Positions 1-8,903 of a DNA stretch of 64,000 nucleotides are shown piece after piece. A program made the translations under genes and the position numbers. Source of the DNA: Bacillus sp. FJAT-27225 (GTDB lineage: Bacteria; Bacillota; Bacilli; Bacillales; Cytobacillaceae); assembly GCF_001685025.1 (NCBI RefSeq), contig NZ_MAYU01000001.1, positions 248,001 through 312,000 of the forward strand, given 5' to 3'. Each line of letters starts with the position of its first letter. Position 1 is the stretch's first letter. The notes under the pieces are model-generated. The model ran no database searches and was not told the origin of the DNA. It saw only the letters and a program-made list of their open reading frames with translations.

Positions 1-43
1 CTTAATGGTGTATAGAGATATCTGCCCAAGAGGGGGTAACCGA

Positions 44-1108
44 TTGAAAAAATACATCCTGCCAGGCCTTATCATGATTATATCCATTTTCTTTTTGAAT
101 ACAGTCATTGACAAGCCGGAAGAAGAGGAGAAGCCTGCTGAAAAAACTGAAGCGGCAGCAAGTACCCAGCCTGCAGTTCGGCTGTCCTCACCAAAAGATT
201 CAAAACCAATGGTGCTGTTGAACGATGAGATAGCTGACCCTTCGGGATTAAAAGCAAAAACCATTAAGGATGCCATTAAAAAGGCAAAAGCAGTTGATGC
301 CAATCCCTTTGACCAGTTGATGCCGAACTTTCCTGCAACTCCAAGCAGTGTTGTTTTTTACGAATGGCAGGCAGATTCAGAGCTTCTTAGTCAGCCAGTT
401 GGAGTAGAATTTCATCTGGCTCCCCGTGAACCTGGTGAAAAAGTAATTATACTGAGTGCTGAATGGCCTGACGGGAAGAAAGGGATCTACCTGTCAAAAA
501 TCAATGTCAAGCGGTTATCGTCCTATCAGCATCTGCTTGCTCCTGACACAGACCGTCTAACTGTTCTTGGATTTTTCGAACCTGAGTATGACTATACGAT
601 TCCTTCAAGCCCGTATGAAACGTATATAAAACGCGAAGTTAAGGGGACTGCTGAGGAGCTCCGATCTAATTATCAAGATCTACCCCTAGACATGCTGCCG
701 GTATTCTTTGTTTTCCAGAATGACACGATTATGTTCCAGACTGAAGATTTTATTGAGCTCACTGCATTTCTCACGAAAGAAACGACAAGTGTATTTAAGG
801 GTGAATCAGACAATTGGGAAGTAAGAATTACCACTAAGGATACTTTAGGCCAATCAATGATGGAGACTGTCATAAAGTATAAGGGAAGAAACGCTGAACC
901 AAAAGGTGAGTTTGAAATGGATTTAAATACGGAGACCTCAACGTGGGGCACTATCGGACTAACGTTGGATAACCAAAAAGAAGCGTCTATATTAAGCACT
1001 ATGACAGGCATAACTGGAAAACACATGGAGAATAAAGAATATGAGGTTTCAGTTCGCTGGGACGGGAAGGAAGAAAAGTTTAAAGTACATTTAACAGATA
1101 AAAATTGA
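44..1108 (+). CDS. Membrane-anchored protein of unknown function
   Basis: I do not recognise the family. The TTG start at 44 is chosen because an AGAGGGGG ribosome binding site ends about six bases upstream; the in-frame ATG at 5 has no site visible in the window. From that start the protein has two lysines, a hydrophobic stretch at about residues 4-18 and then an acidic, Pro/Ala-rich linker (EEEEK and following), which looks like a single N-terminal membrane anchor with the bulk outside the cell. The remaining 300 residues are a soluble mixed domain without a clear catalytic motif. A rho-independent terminator follows immediately, so it ends its transcription unit. The gene could belong to an operon lying to the left of the window. 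Confidence 0.75.
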   Translation: MKKYILPGLIMIISIFFLNTVIDKPEEEEKPAEKTEAAASTQPAVRLSSPKDSKPMVLLNDEIADPSGLKAKTIKDAIKKAKAVDANPFDQLMPNFPATPSSVVFYEWQADSELLSQPVGVEFHLAPREPGEKVIILSAEWPDGKKGIYLSKINVKRLSSYQHLLAPDTDRLTVLGFFEPEYDYTIPSSPYETYIKREVKGTAEELRSNYQDLPLDMLPVFFVFQNDTIMFQTEDFIELTAFLTKETTSVFKGESDNWEVRITTKDTLGQSMMETVIKYKGRNAEPKGEFEMDLNTETSTWGTIGLTLDNQKEASILSTMTGITGKHMENKEYEVSVRWDGKEEKFKVHLTDKN

Positions 1109-1120
1109 GAATAATCATTA

Positions 1121-1146
1121 GCCTCCTTAACCGGGAGGCTTTTTTC
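1121..1146 (+). terminator. Rho-independent terminator
   Basis: GCCTCC and GGGAGGC arms around a six-base loop, followed by six T residues. It closes the transcription unit of the membrane-anchored protein upstream. Confidence 0.85.
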
Positions 1147-1207
1147 TATGGTAAGATGATTATTGTATTTTACGAATATCTATAAAATTGTAAAAGAGGC
1201 GTTACTT

Positions 1208-1915
1208 TTGACACATTATCGGACACTGCTATTTGATATCGATGACACATTGCTTGATTTTGGCGCTACCGAACAAGGTGCGCTCCGCAAGCTGTTTGAA
1301 TCAGAGGGGCTTGCCGTTACAACCGAATTGCTTCAATCCTACCGAAAGATCAACCAAGGCCTTTGGGCAGCCTTCGAGGCAGGGGCTGTTACACGTGATG
1401 AACTCTTCTATACTCGATTCTCCAGGTTTTTCAGCGAGCTAGGCAAAGAGAGAGATGGCGTTTGGCTCGAGCATAAATACCGCAGTTTTCTCGATGAGGG
1501 CCACGACATGATTGAAGGGGCAAAGGATTTGATCACCAGGCTGCATGGGAATTTTGACCTGTATATCGTCACCAACGGCCTTTCTCTTACCCAGCACCGC
1601 CGCCTGACCGCTGCCGGCTTGCTGCCGTATTTTAAGAATGTTTTCGTATCGGAGGATACTGGCTACCAAAAGCCGATGAAGGAATACTTTGATTACGTGA
1701 TTGAACGGATCCCGGGTTTCTCGGCAGAAACCGCACTCATCATTGGCGATTCGCTGACCGCTGATATCAGGGGCGGCAACCAGGCAGGAATCGATACCTG
1801 CTGGTTTAACCCTCATCGGAAAGCCAACGAAACTGGCATTCTGCCAACCTATGAGATTACGTATCTTGATGAGCTGGAAGGAATTCTTGAAACGAATCTT
1901 TCGAAAATCCGATAA
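1208..1915 (+). CDS. HAD-superfamily hydrolase, YjjG/YfnB-type nucleotidase
   Basis: Predicted haloacid-dehalogenase-fold phosphatase of the YjjG group, which dephosphorylates non-canonical pyrimidine nucleotides as a house-cleaning activity in E. coli. Motif I is DIDDT (residues 11-15 from the TTG start), with the nucleophile Asp first and the acid/base Asp two residues later. Motif II is the VTNG segment mid-protein, the motif III lysine lies in YQKP, and motif IV is GDSLTADI. At 235 residues it matches the family length. TTG at 1208 is preferred over ATG 1163 because AAGAGGCG sits just upstream and family members begin a few residues before the DxDxT motif. The exact substrate is inferred from family membership only. 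Confidence 0.85.
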   Translation: MTHYRTLLFDIDDTLLDFGATEQGALRKLFESEGLAVTTELLQSYRKINQGLWAAFEAGAVTRDELFYTRFSRFFSELGKERDGVWLEHKYRSFLDEGHDMIEGAKDLITRLHGNFDLYIVTNGLSLTQHRRLTAAGLLPYFKNVFVSEDTGYQKPMKEYFDYVIERIPGFSAETALIIGDSLTADIRGGNQAGIDTCWFNPHRKANETGILPTYEITYLDELEGILETNLSKIR

Positions 1916-1920
1916 AATGG

Positions 1921-1948
1921 AGAAGGCTGGCCCAACAGCCAGCCTTCT
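1921..1948. terminator. Hairpin between converging genes, probable two-way terminator
   Basis: AGAAGGCTGGC pairs perfectly with GCCAGCCTTCT around a short loop between the 3' ends of the HAD hydrolase (+) and a small minus-strand gene. No good T run is present on either strand, so termination efficiency is uncertain. Confidence 0.6.
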
Positions 1949-1952
1949 ATAA

Positions 1953-2111
1953 CTACTCTCTCAAAGACTCGTTTTCAATCGAAATGATTGTGTGGTGTTT
2001 TTCTATTTCAAACACTTGTTTAAATATATCTGACACGCGATCTCCAAGGATTTTCTTCGTTCTCGGCCTGCTTTCATTATCTTTAATAAAGGTAATAACA
2101 TATTGCGGCAT
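1953..2111 (-). CDS. Small conserved-looking protein, 52 aa
   Basis: A short minus-strand reading frame beginning ATGCCGCAATATG behind a GGAGGACACC ribosome binding site at good spacing. The product starts MPQYVITFIKDNESRPR, has a central DRVSDIFKQVF segment and ends in ENESLRE. It is hydrophilic with alternating hydrophobic residues, compatible with a small beta-alpha fold, and has no signal or membrane segment. It is convergent with the HAD hydrolase and divergent from the EamA transporter. The function is unknown. Strong start signals and a hairpin just past the stop make it a likely real gene. Confidence 0.7.
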   Translation of the reverse strand: MPQYVITFIKDNESRPRTKKILGDRVSDIFKQVFEIEKHHTIISIENESLRE

Positions 2112-2233
2112 ATGGTGTCCTCCTGCTGTAATGTCTTGCTTTTTTACACTTATACCCTTTGGGCTAGATGATTAACTGGGTTTTTGTCGAAAAAACGCAT
2201 ATGTTTTTTTAAAAGGAAAGGAGGTTTCGCCAT

Positions 2234-3142
2234 ATGCGTCTAAAAGGGCTAATCATGATTATTATCGGTTCGGCGTTATGGGGAATGACCGGCCCGATGA
2301 TGGAATGGTTATTGAATGACACAGGTGTGACTGTCGCATTCCTGCTCTCGATCCGTCTGTTGATTTCCGGTTGCCTGCTTTTAACCGTTGTCGCTTTTTC
2401 AAAAACTCCTATTTTTGAAGTTTGGAAGAGCGGTTTCTGGCGATTAAGGCTTATTATTTTTAGCATGATTGGCATGCTCGGCCTGCAATATACGTTCGTC
2501 GCCGCCATTGCAGCTAGTAACGCAGTTATGGCAACACTCCTCCAATTTTCAGCTCCAATCTTTATTATCATCTTTGTTTCACTCAAAGCCAGAAAGCTGC
2601 CGCGGAACAAGCAGCTAATTGGTGTAACGGGAACATTGGCCGGCTTGTTCTTCCTCCTCACCAACGGATCGCTCGACAATCTGGTCGTCAGCCGAGAGGC
2701 ACTGATATGGGGGTTGCTGCTTGGCCTTTCGTTTGCTTTTTACGCACTTTATCCACTAAGGCTTATGAACGAGTGGGGGGTTCTGAATATCGTTGGCTGG
2801 TCGATGTTCATCGCTGGCTGTACCTTGTCTTTGACAACGCGTGTCTGGAGCTCAAATGGATGGTCCGCAATTGCCAATTGGGAAACAGTTGGGATGTTTG
2901 TTATCCTAATCGGTTTTGGGACAATGGCCTTTGTACTGACACTCGGCAGCCTGCAATACATTACCCCAGTTGAAAACAGCATCCTTGGCAGTGTTGAGCC
3001 GTTAACCGCAATGGTCATATCGGTCATCTGGTTTGGAACGGTCCTCCAGGAAATCCAGCTGTTCGGAGCATTCCTTATGCTCACATTTATCATCTGGCTA
3101 TCAGTCATAAAGGACCGACAGGCTGTACCGGCTGAACTTTAA
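2234..3142 (+). CDS. EamA-family (drug/metabolite) transporter
   Basis: Ten-helix integral membrane protein of the DMT superfamily, made of two EamA repeats of about five helices each. Repeat one contains the SALWGMTGP segment near residue 12 and repeat two the LTLGSLQYITPVENSILGSV region typical of EamA proteins. At 302 residues it matches the family. The ATG sits ten bases after AAAGGAGG, one of the best ribosome binding sites here. Family members export metabolites, amino acids or drugs; no substrate can be read from the sequence. The GNAT gene starts 19 bases later, so the two are probably co-transcribed up to the terminator at 3578. Confidence 0.88.
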   Translation: MRLKGLIMIIIGSALWGMTGPMMEWLLNDTGVTVAFLLSIRLLISGCLLLTVVAFSKTPIFEVWKSGFWRLRLIIFSMIGMLGLQYTFVAAIAASNAVMATLLQFSAPIFIIIFVSLKARKLPRNKQLIGVTGTLAGLFFLLTNGSLDNLVVSREALIWGLLLGLSFAFYALYPLRLMNEWGVLNIVGWSMFIAGCTLSLTTRVWSSNGWSAIANWETVGMFVILIGFGTMAFVLTLGSLQYITPVENSILGSVEPLTAMVISVIWFGTVLQEIQLFGAFLMLTFIIWLSVIKDRQAVPAEL

Positions 3143-3161
3143 CAAAAGGGGCTATACGAAT

Positions 3162-3569
3162 ATGGGTAATTCTATCCGCTATACGACCATTCCGCCATTA
3201 GATTTCACTCAGCTGCTCGAAATTTATGATGCATTGAGCTGGAACTCGCTCGGTTTCACCGTTGATAAACTGGAACGGATGTGCAAAGGAAGCTGGTATG
3301 CCCTGTATGCCTATGACAGAGATAAGCTTGTCGGCATGGGCAGGGTGATATCTGACGGAATCATCACTGGTGTCATTTGCGGTCTTTGTGTCCATCCTCA
3401 GTATCAGTCACAAGGAATCGGGAGCGCGTTGCTTCAGATGCTTGTTAGCCATTGCGAACAGAACCAAGTCATTCCTCAGCTGATGTGCGTCGACAGCCTG
3501 GTCCCATACTATGAAAAGCAGGGATTTGATACGTTTACTGTTGGAATGAAAAAGAGTAATATCAGATAG
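3162..3569 (+). CDS. GNAT-family N-acetyltransferase
   Basis: Single-domain acetyltransferase of 135 residues. The acetyl-CoA binding motif is the QSQGIGSALL stretch (Q/RxxGxG/A) following a beta-strand CGLCVHPQY, and the C-terminal YYEKQGF is the usual last strand-helix region of GNAT proteins. The ATG follows AAAAGGGG at about ten bases. It lies immediately downstream of an EamA transporter and before a terminator, suggesting a two-gene unit in which a modified small molecule might also be exported, which is inference from context only. The acceptor substrate is unknown. Confidence 0.85.
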   Translation: MGNSIRYTTIPPLDFTQLLEIYDALSWNSLGFTVDKLERMCKGSWYALYAYDRDKLVGMGRVISDGIITGVICGLCVHPQYQSQGIGSALLQMLVSHCEQNQVIPQLMCVDSLVPYYEKQGFDTFTVGMKKSNIR

Positions 3570-3577
3570 CTTGTTTG

Positions 3578-3599
3578 CCGCCGCTACTAGGCGGTTTTT
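3578..3599 (+). terminator. Rho-independent terminator
   Basis: CCGCC / GGCGG arms with a seven-base loop and a five-T tail, nine bases after the GNAT stop codon. Confidence 0.8.
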
Positions 3600-3800
3600 G
3601 TTGGACTTCTAAAAGGGGGAGCGCAACCGAGATTTACAAAAGTAATCTAACGCAGAGCAATAGTTGGTCACTATACCGAAATATCCGAGAAGTCGATCGG
3701 TAGGGAAAAAGGGGTGGTTCATAAAACTAGAATTTCCGAAGTTGATTCGCGAGGGAGCGGAATAAGAGTGGGGCTTATTTTATCCGAGGTTTCTTTGAGT

Positions 3801-3880
3801 ATATATCCGAGAATTCTGGAATATATCCCAGATTTTAAGGATATATCCGAGATTTTAGGAATATATCCGATAATTTCACA
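3801..3880. repeat. Four 20-bp degenerate tandem repeats
   Basis: The octamer ATATATCC recurs at 3801, 3821, 3841 and 3861, an exact 20-bp period, with the following twelve bases (GAGATTTTAGGA-like) drifting between copies. More TATCCGAG-like pieces lie just upstream (near 3677 and 3781). It is in the 1.1-kb gene-free interval between converging genes, next to the 52-bp array at 4166. The remaining part of that interval (3600-3790 and 3890-4150) shows no convincing gene. Confidence 0.85.
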
Positions 3881-4165
3881 AAGTGGACAAATTTACTCCT
3901 CAAATAAAGACACAATTAAATGGTGTAGATTTGTTTCTAGAACAAAACTTTGGAAAACAGTTTCAGTCAAGATAATACGCAGAATCCTTCTTAATTGTCC
4001 TAGCGTTTTAACCAGTGTTAGCGATTGATAGAGATGTGATATCAATTTGCTAGCAGACATCATCACGTCCTTTATTGAAGGGCTTTTGTTAATGTTCAAT
4101 GCATTTTTAAAAGGAGAGCTGCATCATTGTAATTTCCGTATTGATATAGCAAGACGAGTTTATCG

Positions 4166-4625
4166 GATTAATTTCCACCATCCGAACCGCGATTAATCTA
4201 CGAAACCGAGTTACCGGATTAATCTCCACCATCCAAACCGCGATTAATCTACGAAAACCAGTTTACTGGATTAATCTCCACCATCCAAACCGCGATTAAT
4301 CTACGAAACCGAGTTTACCGGATTAATCTCCACCATCCAAACCGCGATTAATCTACGAAACCGAGTTTATCGGATTAATCTCCACCAGCCGAACCGCGAT
4401 TAATCTACGAAACCGAGTTTACTTGATTAATCTCCACCATCCGAACCGCGGTTAATCTACGAAAACCAGTTTACTGGATTAATCTCTACCATCCGAACGG
4501 CGATTAATCTACGAAACCGAGTTTACCGGATTAATCTCCACCAGCCGAACGGCGATTAATCTACGAAACCGAGTTTACCGGATTAATCTCCACCAGCCGA
4601 ACCCCGATTAATCTACAAAACCAGT
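4166..4625. repeat. Tandem array, nine copies of a 52-bp unit
   Basis: GATTAAT(C/T)TCC begins copies at 4166, 4217, 4269, 4321, 4373, 4425, 4477, 4529 and 4581: one step of 51, then seven steps of exactly 52 bp. Each unit holds the self-complementary octamer GATTAATC twice, 25 and 27 bases apart, so the array presents a palindrome about every 26 bp. Substitutions between copies are scattered, which suggests an old array. No reading frame runs through it. It lies between the converging GNAT gene and metC. Confidence 0.95.
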
Positions 4626-4674
4626 TGAAATTGGGCCTCCAATGTGAAGGCCCTTTTACTTTGGGATAGGAAGT

Positions 4675-5868
4675 TCAGCCAGTTTTTATATTCAAGCTGC
4701 TTTCGCAAGCCTTTGATGCTATGCTTAAGGCGTTTTCAAAATCGTTTAGGATATCGCTACAATCCTCAAGCCCGACAGAAAGACGGAGCAGTCCGTCAGT
4801 TATGCCTCGTTTTTCGCGCTCATAACTTGGGAGGGCCGCGTGGGACATCGTCGCGGGATAGGAGAGAATGGATTCGACCGCACCTAGGCTGACTGCAAAT
4901 ACAGGTAATTGCAGATTTTCAACTAGCGATTTGGCAACATCCCGGTTCGGAAGTCTGAAGGAAAGAACGGCTCCTGCGCCTGTTGCTTGGCTGAAATGGA
5001 CAGAATGGCCAGGATGATCAGAAAGCCCTGGATAAAATACTTCCTCGACCAATGGATGCCGCTTCAGGAAATTCGCAATACGTTCTGCAGACTCCGAGGA
5101 AGATTGAATCCTTACACTCAATGTCTTCATTCCTTTTAGAAGTTCGTAGCAATCAGGAACACCTAAAACAGCCCCAAAAGAATTTTGGATAAAATATAAC
5201 TCATTCGCAAGTTCCTCATCCTTAACAACTGCAAGTCCAGCAACTACATCACTATGGCCGGAAAGGAACTTAGTGGCACTGTGCAGGACGAGATCGGCTC
5301 CAAGCTCCAATGGTTTTTGGTAAAGGGGGGTAAGGAATGTGTTATCTACATAAAGTCGACATCCGTGCAGCTTCGAAAGCTCTGCTACTTTTTTGATATT
5401 GGTAATCTGCAAAAGCGGATTGGACGGCGTTTCAACATAGACTACCTTTGTATTTCGCCTGAATGACCTGGCAACCTCAATTAAATCAGTCATATCGACA
5501 AATGTATGTTCAATCTTGAAGCGGGATAAAACTTGGGTCACCATCCTGAAAGTACCGCCGTACACGTCTTTTGAAATCAAGACATGGTCGCCTGCAGATA
5601 AAAGCATGAATGCAGATGAAATGGCTGCCATTCCGGACGAAAACGCAAAACCCTTCACTCCACCTTCCAGGTCTGCAATGGTTTCCTCAAGCACCTGGCG
5701 CGTTGGATTCCCAGACCTTGAGTAATCAAAGTCACCAAACGAATCAAATTGGTTTTGGTGAAATGTTGATGAATAGTAAAGAGGCGGGTTGGCAGAACCA
5801 TTTTTCTCTTTCCTGAACGTTTGCTGATTAACCACTTTCGTGTTAAATGAGTATGTTTGCGTTGTCAT
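4675..5868 (-). CDS. metC: Cystathionine beta-lyase
   Basis: PLP-dependent Cys/Met metabolism enzyme (397 residues) that cleaves cystathionine to homocysteine, pyruvate and ammonia in methionine synthesis. The PLP-binding lysine is in SATKFLSGH (Lys200), preceded by the YVDNTF strand holding the cofactor-contacting Asp; SSGMAA and YGGTF supply phosphate contacts. It is a paralogue of the upstream gene. Assignment as the lyase rests on second position in a metI-metC pair as in Bacillus subtilis, with the start overlapping the metI stop by 26 bases (translational coupling). Both genes lie under the S-box riboswitch. Separating lyase from synthase by motif alone is not safe in this fold. Confidence 0.88.
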   Translation of the reverse strand: MTTQTYSFNTKVVNQQTFRKEKNGSANPPLYYSSTFHQNQFDSFGDFDYSRSGNPTRQVLEETIADLEGGVKGFAFSSGMAAISSAFMLLSAGDHVLISKDVYGGTFRMVTQVLSRFKIEHTFVDMTDLIEVARSFRRNTKVVYVETPSNPLLQITNIKKVAELSKLHGCRLYVDNTFLTPLYQKPLELGADLVLHSATKFLSGHSDVVAGLAVVKDEELANELYFIQNSFGAVLGVPDCYELLKGMKTLSVRIQSSSESAERIANFLKRHPLVEEVFYPGLSDHPGHSVHFSQATGAGAVLSFRLPNRDVAKSLVENLQLPVFAVSLGAVESILSYPATMSHAALPSYEREKRGITDGLLRLSVGLEDCSDILNDFENALSIASKACESSLNIKTG

Positions 5869-6985
5869 CGGTCTTTTCCTCCTCAGCTATTTGTGCAAAT
5901 GCCTGATCCAGATCAGCCTTCAAGTCATCGATATGCTCAACCCCGACCGAAAAACGGAGCAGGCAGTTATCAATGCCATTTTGCAAGCGGATTTCCTCGG
6001 GGATGTCTGCGTGAGTTTGCGTCGCGGGATAGGTAATGAAACTTTCAACACCGCCAAGGCTTTCGGCAAATGAGATAAGCCGCAAATTTCGAAGAAGAGG
6101 TGCGACCCATTCCTCTTTTTTCACACGAAACGACACCATTCCGCCCTTGCCTGGATAAAGCACCTCCGTTACTTCATCGCGCTCGTTTAAATAGTTCACC
6201 AGAGCGGCCGCATTTTCCTGATGGCGTTCCATCCGTAAACCGAGCGTTTTCAGGCCTCGAATTAAAAGCCAGCTATCGAAGGGAGATAATACAGCCCCAG
6301 TGCTATTGTGATTGGCGGCCAGTTTTTCACAAAGCTCTGCTCCTTTGGAAATCACCAGACCAGCAAGAACATCATTATGGCCGCCAATGTATTTTGTTGC
6401 ACTATGTATAACAATATCGGCACCTTGTTCTATCGGCTTTTGCAGAAAAGGAGTGAGGAAGGTGTTGTCCACTATCAGCAAAAGCTGATGGCTTCTGGCA
6501 ACTTTCGAAATCCTTTCAATATCAATCTCCTGCATAAGCGGATTTGTTGGCGTCTCGATAAAAATCGCTTTCGTATTTTCATTGATGGCCTTCTCAACTT
6601 CTGCGCTATCGTTGCAGTCAACATAATGGGATCTCACTCCGTATGATTCTGAATAGCTTGCAAAGAGGCGGAAGGTACCTCCATATAAGTCAGTTGAGGC
6701 AATGAGTTCATCGCCAGTTTTAAAAAGCGAAAGAATAAGCTGGATGGCAGCCATTCCCGAACTGCACGCAAAACACTGGTCACCTTTTTCAAGTGCCGCT
6801 GCATTGTCTTCCAGCAAGGCGCGGGTAGGATTCTTGGTCCTTGTATAATCGAAGCCTGTCGATAATCCAAGCCCTTCATGTCGGTATGCGGTTGAGAGGT
6901 AAATGGGTGGATTGACAGCACCTGTAGTTGTTTCGCTGCGGTTTCCGATTTGAACTAAGTTTGTCTGGATATGGTGATTTTTCAT
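5843..6985 (-). CDS. metI: Cystathionine gamma-synthase / O-acetylhomoserine thiolyase
   Basis: First gene of the methionine pair. A PLP enzyme of 380 residues that joins an activated homoserine to cysteine (or sulfide) in the cytoplasm. The Schiff-base lysine is in SATKYIGGH (Lys198); DYTRTKNPTR near residue 47 and YGGTFR near 101 are the conserved substrate and cofactor loops. The ATG is preceded by AAGGAGGAACTCCC, an excellent site. Expression is expected to fall when SAM is plentiful because a complete S-box leader with a terminator lies between promoter and start. The last codons overlap the start of metC. Confidence 0.9.
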   Translation of the reverse strand: MKNHHIQTNLVQIGNRSETTTGAVNPPIYLSTAYRHEGLGLSTGFDYTRTKNPTRALLEDNAAALEKGDQCFACSSGMAAIQLILSLFKTGDELIASTDLYGGTFRLFASYSESYGVRSHYVDCNDSAEVEKAINENTKAIFIETPTNPLMQEIDIERISKVARSHQLLLIVDNTFLTPFLQKPIEQGADIVIHSATKYIGGHNDVLAGLVISKGAELCEKLAANHNSTGAVLSPFDSWLLIRGLKTLGLRMERHQENAAALVNYLNERDEVTEVLYPGKGGMVSFRVKKEEWVAPLLRNLRLISFAESLGGVESFITYPATQTHADIPEEIRLQNGIDNCLLRFSVGVEHIDDLKADLDQAFAQIAEEEKTDDNANILI

Positions 6986-7027
6986 GGGAGTTCCTCCTTA
7001 TAATCTAGTAAGAGGAGAAGTATGGGC

Positions 7028-7188
7028 AAAAATAAAAGGGACTTCCATAAGAAGAAGTCCCGAATCGCCATTCGTTTTCCTCTTATCTGCCAGGCATTTA
7101 ACCTGCTGGAATTAGCACCTTTGCTGAAAAAATCAGCCGGTTGCTGAGGCTTCATAGGGCCAGTCCCTCTGCCTCTCTGGATAAGAAC
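7028..7188 (-). promoter_or_regulatory. S-box (SAM-I) riboswitch with terminator
   Basis: Read on the minus strand, the leader opens with TTCTTATCC AGAGAGG, continues with the hallmark GAGGGACTGGCCC and CAGCAACC segments and closes helix P1 with GATAAG at about 7082. Downstream (7061-7028) GGGACTTC..GAAGTCCC forms the terminator stem followed by a T-rich run. It precedes metI. When SAM binds, the aptamer should allow the terminator to form and shut off metI-metC. I identified it from the conserved core, not by a covariance search. Confidence 0.95.
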
Positions 7189-7218
7189 AGATATGAAATT
7201 GTTTGAAATATTAAAACT

Positions 7219-7247
7219 AATTTAACTTACTTGTACTTTTTTGGCAA
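7219..7247 (-). promoter_or_regulatory. Probable sigma-A promoter for the metI leader
   Basis: On the minus strand TTGCCA (7247-7242) and TAAATT (7224-7219) are separated by 17 bases, which would start transcription about 20-25 bases ahead of the riboswitch aptamer. Two mismatches to consensus; not experimentally supported. Confidence 0.55.
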
Positions 7248-7255
7248 GTAAAAAC

Positions 7256-8269
7256 TCATTTAAAATATTGAACAACCTTTCCTTTGCCATCTGCAAAAGT
7301 TACTTTTGCAAACGCACCGTTTATAAATGTCATTTGCGGCGGCATGTGTCCACAGTCGATGTCATATAAGACCGGAATGCCTAGTTCATCAGCTAAATCG
7401 CTGTAAACATCCTCGGCAGTATATCCGTCTACCGGATGATTAGCATCGCTTCTCCCAAACAAAAGCCCACCGCAATTTTCAAACCATCCGGCGAGTTTCA
7501 ATTGAACGAGCGACCTGCGGAGATCAGTTGCAGACAAGTCGCAGTTTTCAAAATACCAGATTATTGGTTCACCAGGAATATAGGTTTCCCTAAAGGCACT
7601 GACGTTGCCGAACGGAGTTCCAGCTGCATGGTGGATAATATCAATACAACCTCCCAACAGCCGGCCTTCCATATGCTCACTTTTGCCAGATACCGATTTC
7701 CATTCGGTTTGCTCGGTTAAATGGAATACACATGGGGAAGGGGTATCGTGTGACCATTTCAGCTGATATTTTTCCGATGATGTCTGTGTAACAGAGCCAC
7801 CTGTTTTTGTTTTCAGGACTTCTTCCCACATAGCGGTTGTTTGGTCCGAATAATTGCCACGCAAATCGATGATATTGGTGCCATGTGCCGTTGCTATCCC
7901 TGTTTTCAAGGTGATTGCGAAAAGGAGCAGGCTTGTATCTGAATAACCTAATATCCACTTGGGAGGAATCGTGCCATAATCGATCAGGTCCAATGTTTCA
8001 ATAAGGAGCTCGCCTCCCCAAGGCGGGATGATGATATCTATTTCCGGGTCCGCAAACATGCGGTCCAATTCCTCGGCCCGTGTTTTCGCCGGCGAGGATT
8101 TTGCTTTAAAGTCCGTCCAAACCGTTTCCCCAGTGATAACTTGATATCCCTTTTGCTCCATCCGGGTAATTGCTTGCCTCATGATTTCATGCAATTCTTC
8201 TGGGACACCCGAAGATGGCGCGGTAACCCCGATTGTAGCTTTTTCTTTTAAAAATGGGTACCTAATCAT
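7256..8269 (-). CDS. LD-carboxypeptidase (peptidase family S66)
   Basis: Serine peptidase of the S66/MccF group, which either trims the D-Ala from muropeptide tetrapeptides in wall recycling or, in MccF proteins, inactivates microcin-like nucleotidyl peptides. The nucleophile elbow is GYSDTS in the first third after the IIPPWGG loop. The catalytic Glu is likely in YFENCD and the His in DIDCGHMPP. With the ATG at 8269 (AGGA seven bases upstream) the protein starts MIRYPFLKEKATIGVTAPSS, as expected for the family; the TTG at 8299 and ATGs at 8278/8275 are alternatives. There is no signal peptide, so it acts in the cytosol. Confidence 0.85.
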   Translation of the reverse strand: MIRYPFLKEKATIGVTAPSSGVPEELHEIMRQAITRMEQKGYQVITGETVWTDFKAKSSPAKTRAEELDRMFADPEIDIIIPPWGGELLIETLDLIDYGTIPPKWILGYSDTSLLLFAITLKTGIATAHGTNIIDLRGNYSDQTTAMWEEVLKTKTGGSVTQTSSEKYQLKWSHDTPSPCVFHLTEQTEWKSVSGKSEHMEGRLLGGCIDIIHHAAGTPFGNVSAFRETYIPGEPIIWYFENCDLSATDLRRSLVQLKLAGWFENCGGLLFGRSDANHPVDGYTAEDVYSDLADELGIPVLYDIDCGHMPPQMTFINGAFAKVTFADGKGKVVQYFK

Positions 8270-8378
8270 TAGCATCATCCTATCTCTATTGTTAATCAAA
8301 TACTTTTCGATATGAAAAATAAAAATCCTTCTTACTGCGGAAACTATATTTGCAGGAAACTTCGAAGGGAGTGTCTAC

Positions 8379-8498
8379 ATGGCTAAGAACAATAATAAGA
8401 AAAGTAAGCGTGCGATGCCGAAAACCGATGTGGAATTTGCCAATAACGGATTGGAGCGAATTGCACTAAAAGCCCAAAAAACTAAGCAGGACAAGTGA
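8379..8498 (+). CDS. Small basic protein, 39 aa
   Basis: A short frame starting MAKNNNKKSKRAMPKTD and ending KTKQDK, very rich in Lys and Asn with no hydrophobic core. GAAGGGAG lies nine bases before the ATG and a strong terminator begins eight bases after the stop, so it looks like a self-contained gene. Composition resembles the minor small acid-soluble or spore-associated proteins of bacilli, but I cannot place it in a named family. Confidence 0.7.
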   Translation: MAKNNNKKSKRAMPKTDVEFANNGLERIALKAQKTKQDK

Positions 8499-8505
8499 GG
8501 AATGA

Positions 8506-8550
8506 GGGACGGTTCTGCGTTTGCATCGGTAAACCGGAACCGTCCCTTTT
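8506..8550 (+). terminator. Rho-independent terminator
   Basis: GGGACGGTTC pairs with GAACCGTCCC across a loop of about 20 bases, then TTTT. Follows the 39-residue gene. Confidence 0.8.
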
Positions 8551-8636
8551 GCCATTCTTTTTTCTTCAAACCCCCTTTTAAGGTTGAACCTTTTGTTATA
8601 TTCTGTAAATAGAGGAAGACAAAGGGGGGAGACTGT

Positions 8637-8903
8637 ATGGGTTCTATCGTACGGTTAACATGGATCATACTTCTTATAGTAATAGGTGCATTATTGTTCC
8701 GAAAGGGATTACAGCTTTGGGATAGCATTGCGACAATTGATGGAGACGGGATAGGAGTTTCATTTCTTGGTCTTGAAGTATCCGACTCTGTTAAATATGA
8801 AGACATTCGCTATTATGCAGGAGGCTTTATCACAGGTGGGATTGCATCCTTTATTCTCGCTTTAACTCAGTGGGGGAGGGCATATAGTGGATATTATCGA
8901 TAA
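8637..8903 (+). CDS. Small two-helix membrane protein, 88 aa
   Basis: Hydrophobic segments at about residues 7-20 and 61-75 flank a central soluble loop (DSIATIDGDGIGVSFLGLEV), giving a small helical hairpin in the membrane. The ATG follows AAAGGGGGG by about seven bases. The last 17 bases overlap the GTG start of the next gene, an acetyltransferase, and the GGGGGAGGG that serves that gene lies inside this one, so translation is probably coupled. I do not recognise the family. Confidence 0.75.
   Translation: MGSIVRLTWIILLIVIGALLFRKGLQLWDSIATIDGDGIGVSFLGLEVSDSVKYEDIRYYAGGFITGGIASFILALTQWGRAYSGYYR

Noticed and set aside
2209-2679. 156-residue minus-strand gene opposite the EamA transporter
   Set aside because: Mirror of a well-supported membrane protein gene.
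4166-4625. CRISPR array or gene with repeated peptide
   Set aside because: Spacers between GATTAATC palindromes are themselves repeated, and 52 is not a multiple of three, so no frame continues through the array.
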